Shown: positions 42,604 through 51,742, numbered from the stretch's first letter. The stretch is DNA of 64,000 nt from JAUVRX01 sp049664225 (GCA_049664225.1 JBATEX010000133.1:71434-135433), one strand, 5' to 3'. Notes: generated by a model not told the origin, from the sequence alone. A program made the numbers and translations.

Positions 42604-43233
42604 GTGAAGCAGACTTCTCGACAGCGTTGGAACGACGCGGCCAGTCAGCTGAGCCCTGGCTCGGCTCAGCACCATACACTGGCCTTGAAGTACGTGCTCC
42701 GCAGATTGATGGAGAAGCGACGTGCCAGGGTCCTGGACCTCGGTGCGGCCATCGGACCCAACGTCGCTTTCGTTGGCCGGTACGCTCCAAAGCTCTATAT
42801 CGCCGACCTCTACAATACGATCAGGAGCCGCGTCGGGGGCCTGCCAAAGGACCAAAAGCAACTCGAGCGCTTGCTTGCCAAGGAGCTCCCATCCGCCGAG
42901 CTCGGACCTTTCGACCTGATCCTGGCTTGGGATCTGATGAACTATCTGAGCGGCGAGCAGATGGTGAGCCTCGGCCGGCATCTGGCACGTCTTTGTCGAC
43001 AAGACAGTCTCGTCTTCGCCCTCATCACGAATTCCAAAGAGATGCCCAGCCAACCCATTCGATTTCGCATCGTCGATACGGACACGCTCTCGTACACCAT
43101 AGACTCATCGCTCGAGCGGCCGTCGCCTCTATTCAAGGAACCCGACCTCAAGCGCTGGCTTCCCGATTTCAAAGTGGAGACCTCCTTTCTCCTCCGCAAC
43201 GGTTTCCAGGAGTACGTCCTCCTCCACCCCTGA
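42604..43233 (+). CDS. class I SAM-dependent methyltransferase-like protein
   Basis: A 209-residue protein with a Rossmann-like motif I, ARVLDLGAAIGPNVAFVG, at about residues 41-58, an acidic end of the next strand (LYIADLYN) and LGPFDLILAWDLMNYLSGEQ where motif IV/post-IV should lie. These match the class I methyltransferase fold, but the substrate is unknown and the motif I glycine pattern is slightly loose (GAAIG). It starts with GTG, 10 bp after the bactofilin stop; the upstream AAGGGA is unusually close. It probably belongs to the same transcript as the bactofilin and the M16 peptidase genes that follow. Confidence 0.75.
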   Translation: MKQTSRQRWNDAASQLSPGSAQHHTLALKYVLRRLMEKRRARVLDLGAAIGPNVAFVGRYAPKLYIADLYNTIRSRVGGLPKDQKQLERLLAKELPSAELGPFDLILAWDLMNYLSGEQMVSLGRHLARLCRQDSLVFALITNSKEMPSQPIRFRIVDTDTLSYTIDSSLERPSPLFKEPDLKRWLPDFKVETSFLLRNGFQEYVLLHP

Positions 43234-43240
43234 CTGAGTC

Positions 43241-44518
43241 TTGCGAGTGACCGCCGTGACCTCAGCCCGATTCCCGATCGAGCGACACACCCTCGACAAC
43301 GGATTACGGTTGGTCCTGCAGCCCGATTCCAGCCTACCGCTGGTAGCCGTCAACCTGTGGTATCACGTCGGCTCGAAGAACGACGTGCCTGGCAGAACCG
43401 GCCTGGCTCACCTCTTCGAGCACATGCTCTTCCAAGGTAGCCAGTATGTCGGCAAGAACGACCATTTCCGCCTCGTGCAGCAGGTCGGTGGCGTCGCCAA
43501 CGGCTCGACCTGGTTCGATCGGACGAACTACTACGAGACACTGCCTGCCCACTGCCTGAGCCTAGGCCTGTGGCTCGAGTCCGATCGAATGGGCTTCTTC
43601 CTGCCAGCACTCGATGCCGAGAAGCTGGAGAATCAACGTGAAGTGGTGATGAACGAACGACGCCAAGGGGTCGACAATCAACCCTACGGCCAGGCCTTCG
43701 AGCGCCTGAATGAAACGCTCTTCCCCAGCGGATATCCCTATCGTTGGCCAGTCATCGGCTACATGGACGACATCGCTGCCGCGGACCTGGAGGATGTGGA
43801 GGTCTTTTTCCGCACCTTCTACACCCCAGACAATGCGGTTCTGACCCTGGCTGGTCACTTCGATCCGGACCAAGCCCTGAAACTCGTCGAGAGCTACTTC
43901 GGTTCCATACCCAGGGGAGGGGCCCGTCCAGAAGTGGTGGCTTCACTACCGGACGAACCCCTCGGACAGGTGGTGACTCTCGACGACGATGTTCAGTTGC
44001 CGAGAGTCTATACGGCGTTCAGACTGCCGTCTTTCGGCGAGCCCGAGTGGTACAGCGCCGACCTGCTCAGCGCGGCATTGTCCGGAGGCAAGACCAGCCC
44101 CCTCTACCGCCAACTGGTCTACGAGCGACAGATTGCGCAAGACGTCAACGCCTTCGTGTTGCCGACGGAGCTAGCCTCCAGTTTCGTCGTGGTGACGACC
44201 GGCCGCCCCGACACCGAGCTCGGCGAAGTGGAAGAGGTGGTTCGCGACGCCATCGCAACGGTCGCCGCCGGAGATCTCGGCCGTGGCGACCTGGATCGGG
44301 CTCGCAACAAGCTGGTCACCTCCTATAGCGACCAGCTCCAAGCGCTCGATGATCGAGCCGATCTGCTGTCGATGTTCACCAGCTACTTCGACGAGCCACA
44401 ACGCCTCGAGAGCGAGATTGACCGATACCTCGAGAAAACACCCGAAGATCTCGCCACAGTGGCCAGGAATCGCCTGACACCCGACAAAGCTGTCAGCATC
44501 CGGGTGGTACCCAGATAG
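43241..44518 (+). CDS. M16-family zinc peptidase, catalytic subunit
   Basis: A 425-residue M16B metallopeptidase. The inverted zinc motif HxxEH is intact (GLAHLFEHMLF, H57 to H61 counted from the TTG start), and a glutamate near residue 139 (VVMNERRQ) is the likely third ligand. LTPDKAVSIRVVP closes the second homologous domain. Such enzymes degrade short peptides or process signal peptides, often with a non-catalytic partner. The next gene encodes that partner. The start is uncertain: TTG 43241, GTG 43247 or GTG 43256. It follows the methyltransferase-like gene by 7 bp. Confidence 0.9.
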   Translation: MRVTAVTSARFPIERHTLDNGLRLVLQPDSSLPLVAVNLWYHVGSKNDVPGRTGLAHLFEHMLFQGSQYVGKNDHFRLVQQVGGVANGSTWFDRTNYYETLPAHCLSLGLWLESDRMGFFLPALDAEKLENQREVVMNERRQGVDNQPYGQAFERLNETLFPSGYPYRWPVIGYMDDIAAADLEDVEVFFRTFYTPDNAVLTLAGHFDPDQALKLVESYFGSIPRGGARPEVVASLPDEPLGQVVTLDDDVQLPRVYTAFRLPSFGEPEWYSADLLSAALSGGKTSPLYRQLVYERQIAQDVNAFVLPTELASSFVVVTTGRPDTELGEVEEVVRDAIATVAAGDLGRGDLDRARNKLVTSYSDQLQALDDRADLLSMFTSYFDEPQRLESEIDRYLEKTPEDLATVARNRLTPDKAVSIRVVPR

Positions 44519-44534
44519 CATGAGGAGTTAGGGC

Positions 44535-45926
44535 GTGGACAACGTGACAGAGGACATTCGCTCCAAGCCGCCGATTCCTGCCCAGGTCATTCCGTTCTCT
44601 TTTCCCAGTTTCGAACATTTCCACCTGGCCTCCGGCCTGGAGGTGTACCTGGCCTCGATCGATCGCGGCCCACTGGTGAGTCTTCACCTCGCCTGCCCAG
44701 CCGGAGCCTGGCATGACTCGCCGAAAGTGGCTGGGCGAGCAACTCTAGCTGCCGAGCTGCTGGACGAAGGTACCTACGACCTCACCGCCATGGAAATCGC
44801 CGCACGCATCGACAGCCTGGGGGGCTTTCTTTCCAGCCAGGCCGACTGGAACGCCAGCTGGCTCTCGATCAGCCTGCTGTCCAAGCATCTGGAATCGGGC
44901 CTCGATCTGCTGGCCCAAATCGTGGCAGGAGCGGCCTTCCCCGACGCCGAAGTCGCTCGACTTCGTCAGCAGCGTCTGGCGAATCTCCAGAGAAGGGCCG
45001 CTCAGCCGTCCTCACTGGCAGCCGATGCCCTAGCTGGAGCCCTCTACCCCGGGACAGCCTATGGACAGCCTGCAATGGGCACCCGGGACGCGGTGAAGGC
45101 TCTCGGCCGCAGTGAGCTGGTGGATTTCTATCGCCAGCAATTCACGCCGAGGGGCTCCGTCCTGATACTCGCTGGTGACCTGGACCTGACGGCCGCCAAC
45201 AGGGCCATCGAGCGCGGTATCGGGGGATGGTCCGGGGGCGAACCGCTCGCCGCTGGCTCGATTCAGAGCCGCGCCCAGGAAGAGACCCGTGTCATCATCG
45301 TCGACCGACCCGAGGCTGCCCAGACTGCGCTGCGAATCGGCCATGCTTCGATCCCACGAACTCACCCCGACTATGTTCCTCTCCAGGTCTTGAATAGCTT
45401 GCTCGGTGGAAAATTCACCAGCCGAATCAACCTCAGCCTGCGAGAGGAGCTCGGAATCACCTACGGCGCGAGTAGCAGCTTCTCACCCCGACTCGGGCCC
45501 GGACCATTTCAGGTGGCTGCCGACGTCGAGACGGATGGCGTAGGCATCGGAACCCGGGAAATCATCAGGCAACTTCACCGCTTGCAGGACGAATCGGTCG
45601 ACGAAGTGGAGCTGCAAGACACGAAGACCTACCTGCTGGGGGTCTTCCCCTACTCGTTGCAACGCATCGATGGCCTGGCCAGCCGTCTGGCCGACCTCGG
45701 GATCGCGTCGCTGCCCGATGACTACTTCGATCAGCAACTGGCGGTCGTCCGGAGCCTCAGGCCGGAGGCCATCCAGATTTTGGCCAAGCGACATCTTCAT
45801 CCGACCCGCCTGGCGGTGGTGGCGGTCGGGCCAGCAGACAAACTGCAGCCGCAACTAGAAGGCTTCGGCAGGATCTCGATCGTGCCTCCGAGCGAAGTGC
45901 TCCAGGCCGGGCTCGGCCCTGACTGA
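44535..45926 (+). CDS. M16-family peptidase-like protein lacking the zinc site
   Basis: A 463-residue M16 homologue. At the position of HxxEH it reads GRATLAAELLDEGT, so both histidines are missing and zinc catalysis is not expected. The overall fold is retained: LASGLEVYLASIDRGPLVSL at the N-terminus, SLGGFLSSQADWNASWLSIS, FTSRINLSLREELGITYGAS and the C-terminal HPTRLAVVAVGP. This fits the non-catalytic half of a bacterial M16B heterodimer, with the active subunit encoded 16 bp upstream. It starts with GTG at 44535 (GAGG about 10 nt upstream). A 199-bp gap with a good promoter separates it from the EF-G2 gene. Confidence 0.88.
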   Translation: MDNVTEDIRSKPPIPAQVIPFSFPSFEHFHLASGLEVYLASIDRGPLVSLHLACPAGAWHDSPKVAGRATLAAELLDEGTYDLTAMEIAARIDSLGGFLSSQADWNASWLSISLLSKHLESGLDLLAQIVAGAAFPDAEVARLRQQRLANLQRRAAQPSSLAADALAGALYPGTAYGQPAMGTRDAVKALGRSELVDFYRQQFTPRGSVLILAGDLDLTAANRAIERGIGGWSGGEPLAAGSIQSRAQEETRVIIVDRPEAAQTALRIGHASIPRTHPDYVPLQVLNSLLGGKFTSRINLSLREELGITYGASSSFSPRLGPGPFQVAADVETDGVGIGTREIIRQLHRLQDESVDEVELQDTKTYLLGVFPYSLQRIDGLASRLADLGIASLPDDYFDQQLAVVRSLRPEAIQILAKRHLHPTRLAVVAVGPADKLQPQLEGFGRISIVPPSEVLQAGLGPD

Positions 45927-46059
45927 CGGCATCGTGATCAGCACACGACTCCAGTCTCGAAGCGTGCGGCATCAGACCTCCAACGAACACCCTCCACAGT
46001 TCGAGAGAAGGCAACTAACTCATTTGTTTGCTGGAATTTAGAGACCTTCCCAAGTCGCC

Positions 46060-46086
46060 TCGACACAACCGCCCCTGTGCTATAGT
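46060..46086 (+). promoter_or_regulatory. putative extended -10 promoter for the EF-G2 gene
   Basis: TATAGT at 46081-46086 is preceded by TGC, an extended -10 element, and by TCGACA at 46060-46065 with a 15-bp spacer. The short spacer is compensated by the TGN element. AGGAGG (46111-46116) and the ATG at 46126 follow. Confidence 0.5.
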
Positions 46087-46125
46087 TACGGCTCATTTTG
46101 TTGGCTCGATAGGAGGTTCAAAAGC

Positions 46126-48216
46126 ATGCAGGTCGACAGTCCAGACATGATTAGAAACGTCGCTCTTACCGGCCACAGTGACACCGGTAAAACGACTCTG
46201 GCCAGTGCCCTGCTCTACACCGGCGGTGTCGTCAATCGGCTCAACAAGGTCGAGGACGGGAACACGATTACCGACTTCGATTCCGAAGAGATCGACCGCG
46301 GCATCTCCATCGGACTGGCCGTCTGCTTCACACCTTGGAAACAGCACAAAATCAACCTTCTGGACTGTCCCGGATACGGCATCTTCTTCGATGAAACCCG
46401 CAGCGCAATGCGCGCTGCCGATGCCGCCCTGCTATGCATCAATGCAGCCTCGGGCGTCGAGGTGACGAGCGAGAAAGTGTGGGATTTCGCCGCCGAGATC
46501 GGCCAACCCGTGATGATCCATCTCACCAAGATGGATCGCGAGCGCGCCGAACTGCGAAGCGCCGTCGAGCAAGTAAGAAAGGTCTTCGGTCGGGAAGTGA
46601 TCCCGATCGAAGTTCCGATCGGCACCTCTCAGGCTTTCGAAGGTGTGATCGATTTGATCAACGACAAGGCCACAGTCTTCACCAAGGACGGAGATGGCAA
46701 GGGGAAGACGACAGAAATCCCAGAGGCTGCTCAGGACGAATTCAACCATTGGAAAACTGCTCTGGTGGAAGCCGTGGCTGAGACAGACGACGCCCTGCTC
46801 GAGAAGTTCTTCGAAGCCGGCGAGCTCTCTGCAGATGAACTCAGGGAAGGTCTGCTCCGGGCCGTAACGGAGCGCAAGCTGTTCCCGGTCACCCTGAGCT
46901 CCGCCCTACACGGAATCGGCCCGGCCTCGGTTCTCGAAGCGATTGTCGAGACTCTTCCGTCACCCATCGATCGGGGTACCTTTCCAGCGATCGACTTCGG
47001 CGGCGAGGAGCAGGCACTGGCCTGCGACCCGGATGGCAAGGTCGCCACCCTGGTCTTCAAGACGCTGAGCGACCCGTTCACGGGCAAGGTCTCCCTGCTC
47101 CGAGTGGTCTCGGGCAGGCTCGCGTCCGATACCCCCTATTGGAACTTCCAAGAGGAGATGGACGAGAAGGTCGGGCATCTCATGGTCATGCAAGGCAAGA
47201 CCGGCAGCGCCGTTCCAGGCCTGGTGACCGGCGACATCGGTGGAGTTGCCAAGCTCAAGCACGCCCATACCGGAAACACGCTTTGCGAGAAGGACACACC
47301 CGTCCGACTGGCCTGGCTCGCTCCACGCGAGGATGCAATTGCCTTCGCCATCGAGCCCAAATCGAAGGGCGACGAGGAGAAGATCAGCGAGTCACTGGCC
47401 CGCTTGAAGGAGGAGGATCCGAGGCTTCATAGTCGGCGAGATACCGAGACGGGAGAATTCCTGCTCGCGGGGAGCGGTCAGCTGCACGTCGAGATCGCCG
47501 TGGCGAAGCTCAAGAAACGATTCAATGTGGAAGTCATTCTGCATCCACCCAAGGTGCCGTATCGCGAGACCATCCGCAAGTCGGCTCCCGGCCATGGTCG
47601 GCATAAGAAGCAGACCGGTGGGCGCGGTCAGTTCGCCGACTGCAGGATCACCATGGAACCGACGACCGGCGACGAGGAGTTTGAATTCATCGACGAGATC
47701 TTTGGTGGCTCGATTCCCCAAGGCTACCGGCCAGCTGTGGAAAAAGGCATCCACGAGGCGGCGAAGCGTGGATATCTGGCCGGATACCCCGTGGTCGGCT
47801 TCAAGGTAAGGCTGCAAGATGGGCAGTATCACGACGTCGACTCCTCGGAGATGGCCTTCAAGATCGCTGGCTCACTGGCCTTCAAAGACGCCATGAGCAA
47901 GGCAGGAGCAACTCTCCTGGAGCCCATAATGAAGGTGGAGATCACGACCACCGAGGAATTCATGGGGGACATCATGAGCGACCTTTCGCAACGACGGGGT
48001 CGCCCCCAGGGAATGGACAGCAAGAACGGCTCACAAGTGGTCAGCGCGACTGTGCCACTGTCCGAGATGCTGGACTATTCGCCCGCGTTGCGCTCCATGA
48101 CTCAAGGACGTTCCAGCTTTCACATGGAGATGTCCAACTACGAAGAGGTGCCGCGGCAGATTCAGGAGAAGATCATCGCCGAGGCACGGAAGGAGAAGGG
48201 GGAGGAGAATAGCTAG
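46126..48216 (+). CDS. elongation factor G-like GTPase (EF-G2/FusA2 type)
   Basis: A 696-residue translational GTPase with all EF-G domains. G1 is GHSDTGKT at 16-23, G2 lies in SEEIDRGISI, G3 is DCPGYG at 80-85 and G4 is TKMD at 134-137. Domain III-V landmarks are visible (GEFLLAGSGQLHVEIAVAKL, HKKQTGGRGQFADCRI, EFMGDIMSDLSQRRG). In canonical EF-G the G3 box is DTPGH with the catalytic histidine; here it is tyrosine, as in the EF-G-2 group of Thermus and mycobacteria, whose role is less clear than translocation. No rpsL, rpsG or tuf is adjacent, confirming it is not the main fusA. AGGAGG precedes the ATG by 9 nt. Confidence 0.93.
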   Translation: MQVDSPDMIRNVALTGHSDTGKTTLASALLYTGGVVNRLNKVEDGNTITDFDSEEIDRGISIGLAVCFTPWKQHKINLLDCPGYGIFFDETRSAMRAADAALLCINAASGVEVTSEKVWDFAAEIGQPVMIHLTKMDRERAELRSAVEQVRKVFGREVIPIEVPIGTSQAFEGVIDLINDKATVFTKDGDGKGKTTEIPEAAQDEFNHWKTALVEAVAETDDALLEKFFEAGELSADELREGLLRAVTERKLFPVTLSSALHGIGPASVLEAIVETLPSPIDRGTFPAIDFGGEEQALACDPDGKVATLVFKTLSDPFTGKVSLLRVVSGRLASDTPYWNFQEEMDEKVGHLMVMQGKTGSAVPGLVTGDIGGVAKLKHAHTGNTLCEKDTPVRLAWLAPREDAIAFAIEPKSKGDEEKISESLARLKEEDPRLHSRRDTETGEFLLAGSGQLHVEIAVAKLKKRFNVEVILHPPKVPYRETIRKSAPGHGRHKKQTGGRGQFADCRITMEPTTGDEEFEFIDEIFGGSIPQGYRPAVEKGIHEAAKRGYLAGYPVVGFKVRLQDGQYHDVDSSEMAFKIAGSLAFKDAMSKAGATLLEPIMKVEITTTEEFMGDIMSDLSQRRGRPQGMDSKNGSQVVSATVPLSEMLDYSPALRSMTQGRSSFHMEMSNYEEVPRQIQEKIIAEARKEKGEENS

Positions 48217-48242
48217 CTCCGCGTTCGGGTCCCTAAGACAGA

Positions 48243-48272
48243 ACGACCGGCCGTGATGGCCGGTCGTTTTTT
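48243..48272 (+). terminator. rho-independent terminator after the EF-G2 gene
   Basis: ACGACCGGCC at 48243-48252 and GGCCGGTCGT at 48258-48267 form a perfect 10-bp stem with a 5-base loop, followed by a run of six T at 48267-48272. On the other strand the T-tract is poor, so termination of rplQ transcripts here would be weaker. Confidence 0.95.
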
Positions 48273-48322
48273 CTTGCCATGGCTGCCACAACAGCTCGAC
48301 GTTTCTGAACTCGAAGAGGTAC

Positions 48323-48751
48323 CTAGTCTCCTGACTTCGACTTGGCTTTCTTGCCACCCTTCTTACCCTTCTTGTCCGTCGCACTGTCGGTCTCACCGCG
48401 GTCCACGAACTCGAGAAAGGCCATCTCGGCGCCATCACCTTTGCGCGGACCGAGCTTGATGATACGAGTGTAGCCGCCTGGTCGCTCGTGATATCGGGGA
48501 GCAATCTCGTCGAATAGCTTCTTGACCAGGCCTCGATCACTGATCAGCCGATTGACCTGGCGCCGAGCATGGACGGTGTCGCGCTTGCCCTGCGTGACCG
48601 CCTTCTCCGCCAGGGGGCGCAGCTCCTTGGCTTTCTCCAGCGTCGTCCTGATGCGCTCCTCCTTGACCAGTGAGCTCAACTGGTTGCGAAAGAGAGCCTT
48701 CCGATGAGCGGGAGACCGCCCCAGCTTTCTACCCTTGACTTGATGACGCAT
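48323..48751 (-). CDS. rplQ: 50S ribosomal protein L17
   Basis: A 142-residue protein with the L17 start MRHQVKGRKLGRSPAHRKAL and SSLVKEERIRTTLEKAKELR. It binds 23S rRNA near the exit tunnel. The extra C-terminal tail is lysine/glycine-rich (KKGKKGGKKAKSKSGD) and probably disordered. It is the last gene of the alpha operon, 23 bp after rpoA, and converges on the EF-G2 gene. Confidence 0.98.
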   Translation of the reverse strand: MRHQVKGRKLGRSPAHRKALFRNQLSSLVKEERIRTTLEKAKELRPLAEKAVTQGKRDTVHARRQVNRLISDRGLVKKLFDEIAPRYHERPGGYTRIIKLGPRKGDGAEMAFLEFVDRGETDSATDKKGKKGGKKAKSKSGD

Positions 48752-48774
48752 TGCCGACTCCTTGCTCGACGCCT

Positions 48775-49758
48775 CTAGAAAGGCGCTCGGACCGACTCCT
48801 CGGGAACGTCCATTCCCAGCCGTAGACCGAGACTGGTTAGAATCTCCTGCACCTCTTCCAGCGACTTGCGACCGAAGTTTTTGGTCTCGAGCATGTCCTT
48901 TTCGGACCTGCGGACAAGGTCGCGCAAGGTGTAGATGCTAGCGTTTTTCAAACAGTTGGCCGATCGCACCGACAAATCCAGCTCGTCAATCGACTTCGAC
49001 AGAATGGCGTCGATACCGGAAAATTCGTCGCCGTCGCTCGTCACCGCTTCCTCGACCATGCTCTCCTCGGATTCGACGAAGATCGTCAAGTGATCCTTGA
49101 GCAGGGTCGCTCCCAGTGAAACCGCTTCTTCGGGCTTCACCGTACCGTTGGTCCACAGCTCCATGACCAGACGTTCATAGTCGGTGGCGCGTCCAACTCG
49201 AGCGGCTTCGACCTTGTAGGTTACCCGCTTGCACGGTGAGTGCACCGAATCCACTGGGATCCAGCCGATTCCAAGGCTCTCGTCGAAATTCTTCTCTGCA
49301 CTGACATAGCCTCTTCCGAGGATGACCTGAGCCTGGAGCTTCAGCTTGCCCTCCTCGTTCAGCGTCGCGATGTGAACATCCGGGTCGCAGATCTCGACCG
49401 TTGGATCGCCGGTCAGCTGACCGGCAGTGACCTCGCCTGGGCCACTCACATCCAGGCTGAGAAATTTCGGCCCCTCGGCATGCAACAGGATCGGAATCTC
49501 CTTGAGGTTCAAGATGATGTCCGTGACGTCCTCTACGACACCTGGCATGGAGGAGAACTCATGGAGCACTCCCTCGATCTGGACCGACGTGATGGCGGCG
49601 CCTTCGACCGAGGACAGCATCGACCGTCGAAGCGCATTTCCGACCGTCGTCGCAAAGCCTCTTTCAAAAGGCTGGGCGATGAACTTGCCGTAGGTCGGCG
49701 ACAGCGTTTCACCGTCGACTTCAATTCGTTTGGGGCGTTGGAAACCCTTCCAAAGCAT
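48775..49758 (-). CDS. rpoA: DNA-directed RNA polymerase alpha subunit
   Basis: A 327-residue alpha subunit. The N-terminal assembly domain starts with the typical RIEVDGETLSPTYGKFIAQP and GFATTVGNALRRSMLSS, and includes DVTDIILNLKEI. The flexible linker carries acidic residues (SEESMVEEAVTSDGDE). The C-terminal DNA- and activator-binding domain contains SVRSANCLKNASIYTLRDL and KNFGRKSLEEVQEILTSLGL. Lengths and motifs are normal. It lies between rpsD (50 bp upstream) and rplQ, the canonical alpha-operon order. Confidence 0.99.
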   Translation of the reverse strand: MLWKGFQRPKRIEVDGETLSPTYGKFIAQPFERGFATTVGNALRRSMLSSVEGAAITSVQIEGVLHEFSSMPGVVEDVTDIILNLKEIPILLHAEGPKFLSLDVSGPGEVTAGQLTGDPTVEICDPDVHIATLNEEGKLKLQAQVILGRGYVSAEKNFDESLGIGWIPVDSVHSPCKRVTYKVEAARVGRATDYERLVMELWTNGTVKPEEAVSLGATLLKDHLTIFVESEESMVEEAVTSDGDEFSGIDAILSKSIDELDLSVRSANCLKNASIYTLRDLVRRSEKDMLETKNFGRKSLEEVQEILTSLGLRLGMDVPEESVRAPF

Positions 49759-49808
49759 AAGACGACTCCTTGTTCGAGACGTTTCCTGGATCGCTCAGAA
49801 GTCAGCCA

Positions 49809-50438
49809 CTATCGACTGTACAGCTCGACAATCAGCTGCTCCTCAACGGGCAGCTTGATGTCGTCGCGAGTCGGCAGGGCAATGGCCTTGCCGACAAAGT
49901 TCTCTGGGTCCAGCTCGAGCCAACTCGGAATACCCCGCCCTCTGGCGGTCTCCACGCTGGCTCGAATGATTTCATTCTTGCGGCTACCTTCCTTGACCCC
50001 GACCTGCTGGCCGACCTTGACCTGATACGAAGGGATGGTCGTCTTGCGGCCATCGACCTCGATATGGCCATGGCGGACCAACTGTCGAGCCTGGGATCTG
50101 GATGAAGCGAATCCCAGACTATAGACCACGTTGTCCAGGCGCCGCTCGAGGCTGATCAACAGGTTGTCGCCGGTGACACCCTTCTTGCCTGCGGCGGTGG
50201 AGAAGTAGTTACGGAATTGCTTCTCGAATACTCCGTAGATGCGCTTGACCTTCTGTTTCTCCCGCAGCTGCGGGCCATAGCCAGAGGGCCGACGACTACG
50301 GCGCTGGCCGTGCTGACCTGGCGGATAGGCTCGCCGCTCGATGGCACACTTCTCCTTGAAGCAGCGATCGCCCTTGAGAAACAGCTTCATCCGTTCCCGA
50401 CGACAGAGCCGGCAGACGGGTCCCGTATATCGTGCCAC
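49809..50438 (-). CDS. rpsD: 30S ribosomal protein S4
   Basis: A 209-residue primary 16S rRNA binding protein. It begins MARYTGPVCRLCRRE with a CxxC pair (Cys9, Cys12) and a further CFKEKCA, so it is the zinc-containing (C+) form of S4. The S4 domain has RLDNVVYSLGFASSRSQARQ and LVRHGHIEVDGRK. S4 often autoregulates the alpha operon by binding its leader mRNA. A 123-bp spacer separates it from rpsK, larger than the neighbouring gaps, and could hold such a site. Confidence 0.98.
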   Translation of the reverse strand: MARYTGPVCRLCRRERMKLFLKGDRCFKEKCAIERRAYPPGQHGQRRSRRPSGYGPQLREKQKVKRIYGVFEKQFRNYFSTAAGKKGVTGDNLLISLERRLDNVVYSLGFASSRSQARQLVRHGHIEVDGRKTTIPSYQVKVGQQVGVKEGSRKNEIIRASVETARGRGIPSWLELDPENFVGKAIALPTRDDIKLPVEEQLIVELYSR

Positions 50439-50561
50439 TTTATCCTTCTCCTTCCGGTTCTCGAATCAGCCGACCCGGATCCATTTCGACACCACTCGCG
50501 TCGAGTGCAACCGGCACCACTGGAATCAAATGACTATTCTCCTGGTCTTTCATCACAGGCT

Positions 50562-50960
50562 CTAGACTCTTCGCCGCTTCCTCGGCCGACAGCCGTTGTG
50601 CGGAATCGGGGTGACGTCACGGATGGACTTCACCGTCAATCCGGCGGAGCCCAAAGCGCGTATCGCAGACTCGCGGCCACCACCCGGACCGTCAACCTGG
50701 ACATCGATCGTCCTCATGCCCACATCCCGGGCATTTTGAGCCGCGTTCTGCCCTGCCACCTGAGCCGCAAAAGGAGTTCCCTTGCGCGACCCCTTGAAGC
50801 CGATCCGTCCAGCCGAGGACCAACTCACGACGGCGCCCTCTGGGTCGGAAATGGTAATCAACGTGTTATTGAACGTCGCTTTGATATGGGCCACACCGTG
50901 AGGAACAATCCTCTTTTCCTTCTTTCTCCGGTCTTTGCCTCCGCTGCGCGCTTTCGCCAT
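50562..50960 (-). CDS. rpsK: 30S ribosomal protein S11
   Basis: A 132-residue platform protein of the small subunit. The core has GVAHIKATFNNTLITISDPE, GFKGSRKGTPFAAQVAGQNA and the C-terminal GRESAIRALGSAGLTVKSIR ending in PHNGCRPRKRRRV. The N-terminal ten residues are lysine/glycine-rich. It follows rpsM by 15 bp in the standard S13-S11-S4 order. Confidence 0.98.
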   Translation of the reverse strand: MAKARSGGKDRRKKEKRIVPHGVAHIKATFNNTLITISDPEGAVVSWSSAGRIGFKGSRKGTPFAAQVAGQNAAQNARDVGMRTIDVQVDGPGGGRESAIRALGSAGLTVKSIRDVTPIPHNGCRPRKRRRV

Positions 50961-50975
50961 CCTTCACCTCAATTT

Positions 50976-51356
50976 CTATTTCTTGACCTGCTTCTTGCCC
51001 GCGACCGCTCCACGCCTCGGCCCCTTCCGGGTTCGCGCATTGGTGTGAGTTCGCTGTCCTCGCAAGGGGAGATTCCTCCTGTGACGCACACCCCTGTAGG
51101 AACCGATTTCGATCAGACGCCGAATATTCTGTCCGACCTCCTTGCGTAGATCACCTTCGACCCGACCCTCATCCTGGACGACCTGCCGGATACGGCGAGC
51201 CTCCTCTTCGGTGAGGTCCTTGACTTTGATCGTTTCTTCCACCCCTGCCGTCCCGAGGATCTTCCGAGACCGGGTACGCCCGATACCGTAGATGTATGTC
51301 AGGCCAACCCAGACCTGTTTGCTCGGAGGCAGATCGACACCTGCTATTCGCGCCAT
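50976..51356 (-). CDS. rpsM: 30S ribosomal protein S13
   Basis: A 126-residue head protein of the small subunit that contacts the P-site tRNA with its basic tail. It starts MARIAGVDLPPSKQVWVGLT, has GIGRTRSRKIL and ends with SYRGVRHRRNLPLRGQRTHT followed by a lysine-rich tail. It lies 9 bp after rpmJ. Confidence 0.98.
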   Translation of the reverse strand: MARIAGVDLPPSKQVWVGLTYIYGIGRTRSRKILGTAGVEETIKVKDLTEEEARRIRQVVQDEGRVEGDLRKEVGQNIRRLIEIGSYRGVRHRRNLPLRGQRTHTNARTRKGPRRGAVAGKKQVKK

Positions 51357-51365
51357 GGCTACACC

Positions 51366-51479
51366 TTACCCTTGTCGTTGCTTGTGCTTGGGGTTCTCAC
51401 AGATCACCCTTACGACACCGTGGCGCCTGATGATCTTGCACTTCGGACACATTCGCTTGACTGACGAACGAACTTTCAT
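51366..51479 (-). CDS. rpmJ: 50S ribosomal protein L36
   Basis: A 37-residue protein: MKVRSSVKRMCPKCKIIRRH followed by GVVRVICENPKHKQRQG. The three Cys and one His form the zinc ribbon of the C+ type. The frame is open far upstream across infA, but this ATG has GAGGAAG 5 nt upstream and gives the exact family length. It lies 14 bp after infA. Confidence 0.98.
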   Translation of the reverse strand: MKVRSSVKRMCPKCKIIRRHGVVRVICENPKHKQRQG

Positions 51480-51493
51480 AGCGACTTCCTCGG

Positions 51494-51712
51494 TTACCTC
51501 AACCTGTAGACAATACGGCCGCGACTGAGATCGTATGGTGACAACTCCACGCGGACTCTGTCCCCCGGCAGGATGCGTATGAAATGTTTCCGCATCTTTC
51601 CGGAGACGTGTGCCAGTACCTGGTGGCCATTTTCGAGCTCGACACGAAACATGGCGTTTGGCAGAGGCTCCACCACCACAGCTTCGACTTCGATCGCTTC
51701 TTCTTTGGCCAA
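51494..51712 (-). CDS. infA: translation initiation factor IF-1
   Basis: A 72-residue OB-fold protein that occupies the ribosomal A site during initiation. It has EVEAVVVEPLPNAMFRVELE, GHQVLAHVSGKMRKHFIRIL and GDRVRVELSPYDLSRGRIVY, the standard IF-1 landmarks. It lies 30 bp after map and 14 bp before rpmJ, so it belongs to the same polycistronic unit. Confidence 0.98.
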   Translation of the reverse strand: MAKEEAIEVEAVVVEPLPNAMFRVELENGHQVLAHVSGKMRKHFIRILPGDRVRVELSPYDLSRGRIVYRLR

Positions 51713-51742
51713 TTCTTCTCCTCAACTTTCATCCAACAGCCG

